Origin: Verrucomicrobiota bacterium
GTDB taxonomy: Bacteria > Verrucomicrobiota > Verrucomicrobiia > JADLBR01
Assembly: GCA_029560585.1 (NCBI GenBank)
Contig: JAKQKQ010000201.1
Location: 124,001-188,000, forward strand
Reading direction: 5' to 3'
Length of the DNA: 64,000 nucleotides
Position 1 is the first letter of the stretch. Each line of letters starts with the position of its first letter. The translations under genes and the position numbers were made by a program. The notes beneath the pieces are model-generated. The model saw nothing but the letters and a program-made list of their open reading frames with translations. It was not told where the DNA came from and did no database searches. This document shows, piece after piece, positions 45,001-54,077 of the stretch.

Positions 45001-45687
45001 TCAGATCTCCGACTCGTCCTCCGCCCTCATGCTGACGACACGGGACACCCCCGCCATCGCCTTGAGTTCAGTCAACAGATCCTGTTCGCGGAGCGAGTCC
45101 CGGAGCATCAGCCGATAACTGACTTCAGCCCCCTCCTCACCCTCGCCCGTCCTCTGGCCCGCGCACTGGATCCTACGGCTATGCCGTTCCAGCAACCGCA
45201 TCAGGTCACCCAGATCCTTGATCGGCCGCCCCCACCGGAGGTTTAGGATCAGATTATACCGGTGCCGCTCCCCAAACATGCTCAGGTTCAGGTAAAGCAA
45301 GACCGCGGAAACCACAAGGCAGGTGGCCACCGCCGCCGGAAACCGGTGGGTGCCCGTGCCCATGCCAATAACGATGGCCGCCAGAATGAAGGCGGTATCC
45401 AGGGTGTCGCGCAGGATGTTTCGAAACCGCACGATCGCAAAAACCGCCATCAGGCCGAACGCCGTCACCAGATTGTTTGACAGGACCATCATCACACCCG
45501 TCACGATGATCGGCATCACGATCAATGCGTTGACAAACGACTTGGAATAGGAGAGGCCCGAATGCGTGTATATGTACACCCAGGCGATCACGTGCCCCCC
45601 GAGAAACGCCAGGCAAAAGGCCAAGAGCATCGCCGGCAAATCCATCGGCTGCGCGGCATAATCGCCTCTCAGAAACGCCTCTAACAT
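45001..45687 (-). CDS. DUF4956 membrane protein
   Basis: Membrane protein of 228 residues. Four or five hydrophobic helices fill about 18-145, with the DUF4956 hallmark FGLMAVFAIVRFRNILRDTLD between them. A soluble C-terminal domain (about 150-228) has an RYNLILNLRWG strand and a ferredoxin-like pattern. DUF4956 proteins are typically encoded beside VTC-domain polyphosphate polymerases, as here, and are suspected to help translocate or regulate the product. Weak ribosome-binding site; the start is 25 bases after the VTC stop. Confidence 0.85.
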   Translation of the reverse strand: MLEAFLRGDYAAQPMDLPAMLLAFCLAFLGGHVIAWVYIYTHSGLSYSKSFVNALIVMPIIVTGVMMVLSNNLVTAFGLMAVFAIVRFRNILRDTLDTAFILAAIVIGMGTGTHRFPAAVATCLVVSAVLLYLNLSMFGERHRYNLILNLRWGRPIKDLGDLMRLLERHSRRIQCAGQRTGEGEEGAEVSYRLMLRDSLREQDLLTELKAMAGVSRVVSMRAEDESEI

Positions 45688-45712
45688 AGTCGGTTCTTCG
45701 CCCGTGAGCCTC

Positions 45713-46570
45713 TCAATCGCAACACGTCAGGGAAAACGCCCTGCGCTCCATGGCCCGCACCTGCGCCACGCCCGGCCGGTTGCAGCCCAGTCGGGAAAAC
45801 CTCTCTTCCCCAGCGATGCAGATCCCGTCCACGTATTTCGCCGCCGAACACTGCACCAAACCAAAACCCCGGACCAGATCCTTGAACCAGTGCGGGTATC
45901 GGCCGGTGAATTTCAACTCCAGGATCACGTGTTTGGCGGCCGGCGGAGGCTCAAAGCGGTTTGGATTATCGAAAGGGAATGCGGGATCGACCATGTCGGT
46001 CGTCAGATTCACCGTGTGATCTGGACAGCATCGCACGTTGCGGTCCATCGTGACCCGGACAGAGTTGCTCGCGGGACTGATCCATGCCTCTCGCTCGTAT
46101 GCGACGTGTGCCGTCGGGCCCGCCTGGCTTCGTCTCATCAGATCGCAAAAATGCCGCACCGCCATCCAATGCTTCGTGTTCTCCTCATCAATCATCATCC
46201 GGGGTGTCGGGCATTGCCCCGAGAGGATCGCGCCCACGTACCCCCGCATCACGGCCCCCCGCTCCTTCGATATCGAATTGTTCATCCGCCGCTTCGTTTC
46301 GAAATAAACCGGCGCGTCCGGATCGCCATTGTAGAACCTGACTCGCAATTTGAAGCGGTTCTTGTCCCCATTGATCGTGCTCCAATAGCTCTGAAGATCG
46401 TCGGAATCCAAATAGAGACTGTGCACCGGATACGACAGATTCTTGAAAGTGGCCCCAAATTCATCGATGACCAGATAACTGCTGACGAATTTCCGCACCT
46501 CCAGCGCACGCTCCTCCCGAATAATGTACTTCAATTCAAGGCGCTGCAGCTGAAGACGGTCAGTTAACAT
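45713..46570 (-). CDS. VTC-domain protein, probable polyphosphate polymerase
   Basis: Cytoplasmic protein of 285 residues with the VTC tunnel fold that, in eukaryotic Vtc4 and some bacterial homologues, makes polyphosphate from ATP. Charged tunnel residues are all present: ELKYII (start), FKLRVRFY, YFETKRRMNNSISKER, YEREAW, RVTMDRNV and ILELKFTG. The length equals a lone VTC core, without SPX or membrane domain. First gene of a three-gene minus-strand set with DUF4956 and the fusion protein. Family is certain; the actual product (polyphosphate or another nucleotide-derived phosphate) is inferred. Confidence 0.88.
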   Translation of the reverse strand: MLTDRLQLQRLELKYIIREERALEVRKFVSSYLVIDEFGATFKNLSYPVHSLYLDSDDLQSYWSTINGDKNRFKLRVRFYNGDPDAPVYFETKRRMNNSISKERGAVMRGYVGAILSGQCPTPRMMIDEENTKHWMAVRHFCDLMRRSQAGPTAHVAYEREAWISPASNSVRVTMDRNVRCCPDHTVNLTTDMVDPAFPFDNPNRFEPPPAAKHVILELKFTGRYPHWFKDLVRGFGLVQCSAAKYVDGICIAGEERFSRLGCNRPGVAQVRAMERRAFSLTCCD

Positions 46571-47017
46571 TGCCAGTGTCGCCTCAAATCTTGTCTCAGG
46601 TCATCGTCACCGATTCGACCACACTATTAGCGTAATGCATCAGGGGCCCCACGTCCATCCGGATTGCTCTGATGAGCAACCGTCTCTGCGCGCGTGCGAA
46701 AAACGGTGCCGCCCGAATCCCCCAGCCCGCCCGATTGAACATGCGGCAGTCCCGCACGGTCCGGCGAACCCCGCGGCACACCGGCGATTCGAGAATCCAG
46801 TTCCTTGGGGTATTTCGTACGCAAAGCGTTTATTTATAATATGTTATGAGTTCCATTGGCGGTGTCCGCGTGTGGGTCTCCAGAGCTATCGCGCTCCCGT
46901 AGCCGTGGAATTGCGTGACGGATCACCGCCAATCCGGTGATCCGCATCTTGGGCTGCGGAGTCCGAACGCGCTCTTGTCGCGGACTGGAGAGCATGCCAA
47001 ACTTTTGGGTTAGCGAT
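46571..47017. other. Divergent intergenic region upstream of uvrA
   Basis: About 450 bases between VTC and uvrA, no convincing gene. The AT-rich part 46825-46855 includes a TATAAT box. I looked for an SOS (LexA) operator near it and found no clear CTG-N10-CAG or GAAC-type palindrome. Confidence 0.5.
46835..46840 (+). promoter_or_regulatory. Putative -10 box for uvrA
   Basis: Perfect TATAAT in a locally AT-rich patch, about 180 bases before the preferred uvrA start. There is no good -35 at the expected distance (best TTTCGT at 16 bases), so it may need an activator or be fortuitous. Confidence 0.4.
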
Positions 47018-49933
47018 ATGGAGGACCCGCACATCACCATAACCGGGGCCCGGCAACACAACCTGAGGGCCATCTCGCTCAGGATCCCCAGAAACCGGCT
47101 CGTGGTCATCACGGGGCCCAGCGGCTCGGGCAAGTCCTCCCTCGCTTTCGACACGCTCTTCGCCGAAGGCCAGCGCCGTTACATCGAAAGCCTCTCGGCC
47201 TATGCGCGCCAGTTCTTGGACCGCCTCCAGAAGCCCGATGTCGACTTCATCGGTGGACTATCCCCCGCCATCGCCATCGAACAGCGCACGTCCGCCACAA
47301 ATCCACGATCCACGATCGCCACGACGACTGAGATCTTCGATTTCCTGCGCCTCCTGTTTGCGAGCGTCGGGGTGCCGCATAACCCGAATACCGGCAGGCC
47401 GTTGCGCCGCATGACCGTCGAGGAAATCGTCGATGCCCTCATGGCCGAGCAGCCGGGCACCCGCCTCGTCGTGCTCGCCCCTCTCGTGCGGCGGACCCGG
47501 GGCGAATTCCGCGACGTGATCGAACGGATCCGGCGCGATGGGTTCGTCCGGGCACGGATCGACGGCGAGATCATCGACCTGGAACCCTCGCCGCGGCTCA
47601 ACAAAGCCGACGCCCACGACATCGAGGCCGTCGTTGACCGGCTCGTCTGTGGACCAGACGCTAGGGGCAGGCTCACCGACTCCGTCGAACTGGCCGTCAA
47701 CCGGGGGGGCGGCGTCGTAATCGCCCTCCTTCGGCCACCCGGGGCCGCCGACGAGGACTGGCGCGAGACCGCGTTCAGTAACCGCAATTTTGACCCCAGC
47801 TCTGGCGAGTGCTTCGGCGATCTCACGCCGCGCCACTTTTCATTCAACAGCCCCCTGGGCGCCTGTCCCCGGTGCCACGGACTGGGTTCCATCATGGTCA
47901 TCGACGAGGATCTTGTCATCAGCGACCCCGACCGCTCCCTCGAAAAGGGGGCGATCGTCCCCTGGCGACGTGGGGCCCGCCGACTCGCCGCGTATTACCG
48001 GGGCCTGATCCAGGACGTCGCCTCCCATTGTGGCGCGCCGCTGAACAAGCCATGGCGCCAGCTCGACCCCGCGTTCCGTCAGATGATGCTCCACGGATCG
48101 GGCGATCAGGCGATCCGCCTCACGCACGGGCGGGCCAGCTCCGGCCCGCCTACCGAGAAACCATTTGAGGGCGTCATCCCGCAGATGGAGCGCCTGCATG
48201 GCGAAAGCGAGAGCGAAGCAACGCGCCGCCGAATCGAGTCTTTCATGGGCCGGCGCCCTTGCCCCGACTGCAAGGGCGCGCGATTCAAGCCCGAGATCCT
48301 GGCGGTCACCATCGGTGGACCGCTGCGGGAGGAAGGGCAATGCCCCCCGGGGAAAGGTATCCACCAGATCTGCGCGATGTCGGTCAATGCCGCACTGGCC
48401 TTCCTATCCGGCATCGGCCTCGCGGACCACCAGCGCAAGATCGCGGGCGAGGTGCTGGCCGAAATAACGCGTCGCCTGAGATTCCTGAGCGATGTCGGCC
48501 TCGGATACCTCACCCTCGACCGCGAAAGCGGCACCCTCTCCGGCGGCGAGGCCCAGCGCATCCGGCTCGCCACGCAAATCGGTTCCGGTCTCACCGGCGT
48601 GCTCTACATCCTCGACGAACCCAGCATCGGCCTCCACCAGCGAGATAATGACCGCCTCATTGGCACGCTCCGTGGACTCCGCGACCTCGGCAACTCCGTC
48701 ATCGTCGTCGAACACGACGAGGATACCATTCGCGCCGCCGACCACGTCATCGACCTGGGTCCGGGAGCTGGCGTTCTCGGCGGCCAACTCGTGGCCGAGG
48801 GCCCGCCCGCGACGATTGCCGCCCACGAAAAGTCGCTGACCGGCCAGTACATGTCCGGGCGCAGGCGGATCGCCGTTCCCCGCCGACGCTGCGAGGGCAC
48901 GGGTCAGTGGCTGACCGTTCGCGGCGCCCGCGCCAACAACCTCAAAAACATCACGGCGCGCTTCCCGCTGGGCACGCTGACCTGCGTCACCGGTGTCAGC
49001 GGATCGGGCAAGAGCACCCTCGTCAACGATATCCTCACCCGCTCGTTGTTCCGCCACTTCTACGGCTCCAAAGAGCGACCGGGTGAACACGGCGCCATCG
49101 CAGGGCTCGGCGAGATCGACAAGGTGGTCACCATCGACCAGTCCCCACTGGGCCGCACACCCAGGAGCAATCCAGCCACCTACACCGGGGCCTTCAACGT
49201 CATCCGCGACCTGTTCGCCGGCCTCCCGTCGTCGCGCGTGCGCGGCTACGGCCCCGCCCGCTTCACGTTCAACAGCCACGGCGGCCGCTGCGATACATGT
49301 CAGGGCGCGGGGTCCAAACGCATCCCCATGCACTTCCTGCCCGACGTCTTCGTGACCTGCGAGGCATGCGGCGGGCGACGCTTCAACCGCGAGACCCTGG
49401 AGATCACCTACAAGGGCCGCAATATCTCCGATGTGCTCGACATGACCATCGAGGAGGCGCGCTCGTTCTTTCGCCACGTGCCCGCCCTTCAGGAGAAGCT
49501 GGAATCCCTCTCTCGCGTCGGCCTCGGCTACCTCCGACTCGGCCAGCCGGCCGACACCCTCTCGGGCGGCGAAGCCCAGCGGGTCAAACTCTCCGCCGAA
49601 CTTGGCCGCCGCCAGACCGGCCGCACGCTATACCTCCTCGACGAGCCAACGACCGGCCTCCATTTCGCCGACATCGAACTGCTCATCGATGTCTTGCTGC
49701 GCCTCCGCTCATCCGGCAACACGGTCATCGTCATCGAGCATAACCTCGATGTCGTGAAGTGCGCCGACCATGTCATCGACCTAGGCCCCGAAGGGGGCGA
49801 AGCCGGTGGGCGCATCGTGGCCTGCGGCACCCCCGAGGAGATTGCCCGCTGCCCGGAGAGCATCACCGGACGCCACCTCGCCCACCGTCTGACAGACACG
49901 CCGCGGGTCTTGCCGCAAACCGTCGCCGCATGA
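47018..49933 (+). CDS. uvrA: Excinuclease ABC subunit A (UvrA)
   Basis: DNA-damage recognition ATPase of nucleotide excision repair, 971 residues, two ABC modules. Walker A motifs are GPSGSGKSS (about 29-37) and GVSGSGKST; signatures are LSGGEAQR twice; Walker B regions read ILDEPSIGLH and LLDEPTTGLH. Zinc sites: ACPRCHG and, in module II, CDTCQG plus CEACGG are intact. The first CxxC of the first zinc finger, expected just before the PRxFSFN segment, is missing (the sequence there is SSGECFGDLTP). The start at 47018 gives the usual MEDPHITITGARQHN; an ATG at 46994 has GGAG only three bases before it. The TPR gene starts inside its stop (ATGA). Confidence 0.93.
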   Translation: MEDPHITITGARQHNLRAISLRIPRNRLVVITGPSGSGKSSLAFDTLFAEGQRRYIESLSAYARQFLDRLQKPDVDFIGGLSPAIAIEQRTSATNPRSTIATTTEIFDFLRLLFASVGVPHNPNTGRPLRRMTVEEIVDALMAEQPGTRLVVLAPLVRRTRGEFRDVIERIRRDGFVRARIDGEIIDLEPSPRLNKADAHDIEAVVDRLVCGPDARGRLTDSVELAVNRGGGVVIALLRPPGAADEDWRETAFSNRNFDPSSGECFGDLTPRHFSFNSPLGACPRCHGLGSIMVIDEDLVISDPDRSLEKGAIVPWRRGARRLAAYYRGLIQDVASHCGAPLNKPWRQLDPAFRQMMLHGSGDQAIRLTHGRASSGPPTEKPFEGVIPQMERLHGESESEATRRRIESFMGRRPCPDCKGARFKPEILAVTIGGPLREEGQCPPGKGIHQICAMSVNAALAFLSGIGLADHQRKIAGEVLAEITRRLRFLSDVGLGYLTLDRESGTLSGGEAQRIRLATQIGSGLTGVLYILDEPSIGLHQRDNDRLIGTLRGLRDLGNSVIVVEHDEDTIRAADHVIDLGPGAGVLGGQLVAEGPPATIAAHEKSLTGQYMSGRRRIAVPRRRCEGTGQWLTVRGARANNLKNITARFPLGTLTCVTGVSGSGKSTLVNDILTRSLFRHFYGSKERPGEHGAIAGLGEIDKVVTIDQSPLGRTPRSNPATYTGAFNVIRDLFAGLPSSRVRGYGPARFTFNSHGGRCDTCQGAGSKRIPMHFLPDVFVTCEACGGRRFNRETLEITYKGRNISDVLDMTIEEARSFFRHVPALQEKLESLSRVGLGYLRLGQPADTLSGGEAQRVKLSAELGRRQTGRTLYLLDEPTTGLHFADIELLIDVLLRLRSSGNTVIVIEHNLDVVKCADHVIDLGPEGGEAGGRIVACGTPEEIARCPESITGRHLAHRLTDTPRVLPQTVAA

Positions 49934-52485
49934 AAATCCACCAGCCCACCACCGCCATCCTCCTCGCGGGACTCGTCGCCGCAGCCCCCGCCGCCCAGCC
50001 AGCACCCGCGGAAAACGAGGAGGCGGCGCTCGAGGCCATCCGGCGGACGGTCGATGCCCAGATCTTCCCCGTCGTGGAGACCAAGGCCTCCTCGTTCCTC
50101 GCCAGTTTCCCCAAGAGCCCGTCGGCACCGCTCGTCCGGCAGTGGCTCGCGAAGGCCCAGCACCAACAGGGCCGACACGGTGAGGCACTTGCCACCCTCG
50201 AGCCGCTGATCAAAGAGACACAGCGCAAGAAACCGGGGCCCGAGGCGCTTCACATCGCGGCCGATTGCACCGCGGATCTCGGTCGGTTTGAGGACGCCGA
50301 ACGCCTCTATCGCGACCTCCTCACCCTCAATCCAGACTACCCCGGCGCGCCCGACGCGCGACTCGGGTTCGCCTGGACCCTCCTTAACCTCGGCGGCGAT
50401 AAAGCCAAAGAGGGCGAGGGCATACTGGATGTCATCGCGCGTAGCCCCGGTGCCCCAGATTTTGCCCAGGGCGCGCGCGTGCTCCACGCCCGATGGCAAC
50501 TCCGCGCCGGGCGCACCGCCGACGCCGCCCAGACGCTCACTGATCTCCTCGTTTCCCAGCCGGCTCGCCCCGCGCGACTCGAGGCCCATTTCTGGCTCGG
50601 GGAAATCCTCTTGGCGTCCAAAGACACAGCCAAGGCACTCGGCCATTTTGAGCAAATCACTCAGGAGCCGGGACCCGTGCGAAATGACCTGCTCATCAAC
50701 GCGTGGCTCCGGCGCGGCGAATGTGCCCTCGCGATGAACGACCCGACCAAGGCGCTCGAGTCCTTCGAGAAGGTCCTTCTCTCGGGATCCGACGAGGCCG
50801 CCCGGCTCGTCGCCGCCAAGAAGATGATCGAGGCCGCCGCCAATGCCGGCGCCCTTCGCGACACGCTCTCCAGACTCCGGCGCATCGCCGACGAAGAGCC
50901 GGTCACCCACGTCGCCGCACCATGCCTGCTCGCCATCGCCGAGGCCGAACTTGCCTCCCAACAGCCTGAAGCCGCCCTGGCCACCTGGAATGCCACCGCG
51001 AAGCGATTCCCCAAGACCTCATGGGCCGCCGCCGCGCTGTCCCGGGCGGGAGAGACCATCGCCGCGCGGGGAGACCCTGATCGCGGCCTGGCCCTCCTTC
51101 GCGCCGCGACCGAACAATCGCCCGAACCATCCCAGGCCGCCGAATGCCGGTTCCGCTCCGCCGGGATCCTCTTCGGCCTCGGGCGCTTCGGAGATGCGCA
51201 CGACGAATTCCTTGCCATCGCAAAGATGCCCGAGGCGTCACCGATCCACGAGAAGGCGCTGTTTAATGCCATGCTCTGCCTGGCCCGCCAGGGCAAGCCG
51301 GAGCAGCTCGTCCAACTCTACCATCGCTTCTCCTCCCTTTTTCCCCAGAGCCTCCTCCGCGAGACTGCCGTCGCCGAACAGGGACGCCTTGAGAGCCAGA
51401 TGGGCAAAGAGGGCGAAGCCAGGGCCAAATGGCAACAGATACTCGATGCCTTCCCAGACTCCCCCAAGCGGCACATCGTCCTTTTCGAGATCGCCAGATC
51501 GCTCATGCGCGAGGGCAAGCTCCAAGATGCCGTCAGGAAGCTCCAGGAACTCATCGCGCGATACCCGACCGGCGCTCACATCCCAGAGGCTCAGTTTCTC
51601 ATGATCGCCGCCCGACGACAGCTGGGCGCCGATAGCCCCGAGGCATCCATCGCCTCCCTCAAGGACCTTCTTCAGAAATTCCCCGATTCCCCGGTCACCG
51701 GCGACATCCTTTTCCAGATCGGCGAGGCCTATTTCACCGGCGAAGATTTCGCCAACGCCCAGACCTGGTTCACCCGACTCGCCCGAAACGTCGTCGACCA
51801 CGATCTCGCGGACGACGCCCTCTATTTTGCCGGCCTCGCCGCCCTGCGGCGCGACGACCCGGGACCGGCCATAGCCCTCTTCGAAGAACTCGCGAAAGAA
51901 CACCCAAAGTCGCCTCGGCTTGCCGAGGCCCGCGTCGGCCAGGGCCACGCGCTGCGCCTCCAAGCGAAGTTTGAGGAGGCGCTCGCGGTCTACGCGTCTG
52001 TCGCCACCATATCGCCACCCCCGGCCATCGAAGTGCTCGCCATGGCCCGCATCGGCGAGGCCGACGCACACTATCGCCTCGCTGCCGACGACCCTAAGCG
52101 GTACGCCCGGGCGATCGCCATCTATGACGAAGTGCTCTCCGAAGAAAACCTGCGCGTCTTCCGGCCCGACCTGATCCACGAGGCCGGATGGAAAAAAGGC
52201 CAGACCCTTGAGAAGGCCGGCCGCACCACAGAGGCCCTCGAGGCCTACACCGATGTCGTCTACGGTAACCTGACCGGCAAGGGCGCGGCCTTGCCCTCCA
52301 AGGTGCCCGAGTACCACTGGTTTGGAAAGGCCGCATCCGATGCCGCGCGCATCCTCGAATCCGGCGGCGATTGGGCCGGTGCCCTCTCCATCTACCGCCT
52401 CGCCGAATCCATCGGAGGACCCGACGCCACCGCTTGGCGCACCCGTCGCCTAAAACTGCAGCGAGAGCATTTCCTCTACGACTGA
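49930..52485 (+). CDS. Exported TPR-repeat protein
   Basis: Large protein of 851 residues beginning with a signal peptide (about 1-27, MKIHQPTTAILLAGLVAAAP). From about residue 40 to the end it consists of tetratricopeptide repeats, for example EALATLEPLIKETQRKKPG, RLYRDLLTLNPDYPGAP and AIALFEELAKEHPKSPRL. The pattern resembles BamD/CpoB-type envelope TPR proteins but is much longer. It is coupled to uvrA by a four-base overlap although the roles seem unrelated. Likely a periplasmic scaffold; no partner can be named. Confidence 0.82.
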   Translation: MKIHQPTTAILLAGLVAAAPAAQPAPAENEEAALEAIRRTVDAQIFPVVETKASSFLASFPKSPSAPLVRQWLAKAQHQQGRHGEALATLEPLIKETQRKKPGPEALHIAADCTADLGRFEDAERLYRDLLTLNPDYPGAPDARLGFAWTLLNLGGDKAKEGEGILDVIARSPGAPDFAQGARVLHARWQLRAGRTADAAQTLTDLLVSQPARPARLEAHFWLGEILLASKDTAKALGHFEQITQEPGPVRNDLLINAWLRRGECALAMNDPTKALESFEKVLLSGSDEAARLVAAKKMIEAAANAGALRDTLSRLRRIADEEPVTHVAAPCLLAIAEAELASQQPEAALATWNATAKRFPKTSWAAAALSRAGETIAARGDPDRGLALLRAATEQSPEPSQAAECRFRSAGILFGLGRFGDAHDEFLAIAKMPEASPIHEKALFNAMLCLARQGKPEQLVQLYHRFSSLFPQSLLRETAVAEQGRLESQMGKEGEARAKWQQILDAFPDSPKRHIVLFEIARSLMREGKLQDAVRKLQELIARYPTGAHIPEAQFLMIAARRQLGADSPEASIASLKDLLQKFPDSPVTGDILFQIGEAYFTGEDFANAQTWFTRLARNVVDHDLADDALYFAGLAALRRDDPGPAIALFEELAKEHPKSPRLAEARVGQGHALRLQAKFEEALAVYASVATISPPPAIEVLAMARIGEADAHYRLAADDPKRYARAIAIYDEVLSEENLRVFRPDLIHEAGWKKGQTLEKAGRTTEALEAYTDVVYGNLTGKGAALPSKVPEYHWFGKAASDAARILESGGDWAGALSIYRLAESIGGPDATAWRTRRLKLQREHFLYD

Positions 52486-52507
52486 ACCGTCCCTCGCCCC
52501 GCCCGCG

Positions 52508-52822
52508 TCACACCGCGCCCGACCGCATCCCGAAACGCTCCCCTGCCCCGCGGCGAACGAACGCGGTCAGATCAAAGGCCCCAGGCTCATCGAACGCCGG
52601 CGCACATTCAACGACGGTCCCACACACCGACACATCTCCATCCGGCGTCCTGAGGGTCAGCGCAAGCTCCACCCCAATGTCAAATGACCATCGCGTCCGC
52701 ATTCGAATCCCACACGGGTGCACCTCGAAGGAAGTGGCGGCAAAACATGGCGAATCCGCCATCGCGGGGACGGTGCTCTGAACACGCGTGAACCCTCCAC
52801 AGCGTCGCCGCCTATAACCCAT
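52508..52822 (-). CDS. PilZ-like small protein
   Basis: Protein of 104 residues whose core (EVHPCGIRMRTRWSFDIG, ELALTLRTPDGDVSVCGTVVEC, and AFDLTAFV at the end) has the beta-barrel strand pattern of PilZ domains. The c-di-GMP-binding RxxxR and (D/N)xSxxG motifs are not clearly present: RRRR near the start may stand in for the first. GGAG six bases before the ATG at 52822 fixes the start. It has its own promoter-like region (see 52858-52887). The reading is tentative; a divergent PilZ or an unrelated small barrel are both possible. Confidence 0.6.
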   Translation of the reverse strand: MGYRRRRCGGFTRVQSTVPAMADSPCFAATSFEVHPCGIRMRTRWSFDIGVELALTLRTPDGDVSVCGTVVECAPAFDEPGAFDLTAFVRRGAGERFGMRSGAV

Positions 52823-52857
52823 TCTCTTCTCCAATGATCTTGCCGCCCAGAAACACT

Positions 52858-52887
52858 TATAAATAACACGGTGACACAAACTGTCAA
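52858..52887 (-). promoter_or_regulatory. Promoter of the PilZ-like gene with overlapping palindrome
   Basis: On the minus strand a perfect TTGACA (52882-52887) stands 18 bases from TTTATA (52858-52863), followed about 30 bases later by the ribosome-binding site. A TGACA-N5-TGTCA inverted repeat (52872-52886) covers the -35 box and could be a repressor operator. Confidence 0.5.
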
Positions 52888-53028
52888 ATGACCCCAAAAA
52901 TCCCGCCTGAATTATCCGAAAGATCTTGCCGGATCCGCGCCAGATTTCGCGAAAGCCGACAAGTTTTGATCACCATTCCCCATGGTGAAACGATTTCTTC
53001 CGGTGCGCCCCCTTCACGCGGCCCCGCC

Positions 53029-53046
53029 ATCAGGGCTCACCCTGAT
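53029..53046 (-). terminator. Hairpin after fabH
   Basis: Perfect 7-bp stem ATCAGGG / CCCTGAT with a 4-base loop, immediately downstream of the fabH stop. No U-run; a likely 3' end structure of the fab operon. Confidence 0.4.
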
Positions 53047-53047
53047 C

Positions 53048-54076
53048 TCACCAGTGGATAACGGCGCTGCCCCAGGTCAACCCACCGCCGAAAGCCACTA
53101 GCAGCACATTGTCGCCGCGTTTGACCTTGCCCATTCGCACGGCTTCGGCAAGGGCCACGGGAATCGATGCCGCGGACGTGTTGCCGTAGTGCTGAAGATT
53201 CACGTGGAACCGATCCATCCCGACCTTAAGCCGATCTGAGATCGCCTCGATGATCCGCATGTTGGCCTGGTGCGGAATCACGCAGTTGATATCGGAGAGC
53301 GCCAGCCCGCTCTTTTCAACCGCCCCCCTCGCCGCACTCAGCATCGCATTCACCGCAAGCTTGAACACCTCCCGCCCGCTCATGCGAATGAAGTGCATCT
53401 TGTCGCGCACGGTCTGCTCCGTGGCCGGCATGGCCGAACCCCCGGCCGGCACATTGAGGATTTCCTTCTGGGAGCCGTCCGCCCCCAGGTGCGTCGAAAG
53501 GATGCCCCGCCGCCCCGGTTCGTGCCGCAGCACGGCCGCGCCCGCGGCATCCCCAAAGAGGACGCATGTCGCCCGGTCGGTCCAGTCCGTGATCGCCGAA
53601 AGCTTGTCGGCCCCCACCACCAGAACGGTGTCATGCGTCCCGCTCGCCACGAATTGCCGCCCCACCTCCAGCGCGTAGATGAATCCAGAACAGGCGGCAG
53701 AAAGATCAAACGCCGCCACTTTCCGCGCGCCCAGCTTGTGCTGCAATTGGCACGCGGTCGATGGAAACAGCATGTCGGGACTCGCGGTCGCAACCAGGAT
53801 TAGGTCCACGTCGCCAGCCGCCAACCCCGCATCGGCCAACGCCGCCCTCGCCGCCTCCACCCCAAGGTCCGAGGTCGCCTGCCCCGGGGCCGCTATGTGA
53901 CGCTCCCGTATTCCGGAACGCGTCAGGATCCACTCGTCGGTGGTGTCCACCATCTTCTCGAGTTCCTGGTTCGTCAGCACCCGCTCGGGCGCGTACGATC
54001 CGATCCCCGCGATATGGACGCTTCTACCTAACCGGGCGGTGCCCGGCGCGCTCGTATCAGACTCGGCTGGCTTCAT
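53048..54076 (-). CDS. fabH: 3-oxoacyl-[ACP] synthase III (FabH)
   Basis: Condensing enzyme that starts fatty-acid synthesis from acetyl-CoA and malonyl-ACP, 342 residues. The catalytic Cys is in DLSAACSGFIYAL, His in IPHQANMRI and Asn in HYGNTSAASIP. TDEWILTRSGIRERHI is the typical N-terminal stretch. The start at 54076 overlaps the plsX stop region; an ATG at 54118 would add 14 basic residues not seen in the family. Last gene of the coaD-yceD-rpmF-plsX-fabH block. Confidence 0.95.
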   Translation of the reverse strand: MKPAESDTSAPGTARLGRSVHIAGIGSYAPERVLTNQELEKMVDTTDEWILTRSGIRERHIAAPGQATSDLGVEAARAALADAGLAAGDVDLILVATASPDMLFPSTACQLQHKLGARKVAAFDLSAACSGFIYALEVGRQFVASGTHDTVLVVGADKLSAITDWTDRATCVLFGDAAGAAVLRHEPGRRGILSTHLGADGSQKEILNVPAGGSAMPATEQTVRDKMHFIRMSGREVFKLAVNAMLSAARGAVEKSGLALSDINCVIPHQANMRIIEAISDRLKVGMDRFHVNLQHYGNTSAASIPVALAEAVRMGKVKRGDNVLLVAFGGGLTWGSAVIHW

Positions 54077-54077
54077 G

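Noticed and set aside
46571-46993. Possible SOS operator or small gene upstream of uvrA
   Set aside because: No LexA-type palindrome was found and the short frames have no ribosome-binding site or protein-like composition.
48404-49477. Minus-strand frame of 357 codons inside uvrA
   Set aside because: Antisense shadow of the second ABC module of UvrA, without ribosome-binding site or recognisable domain.
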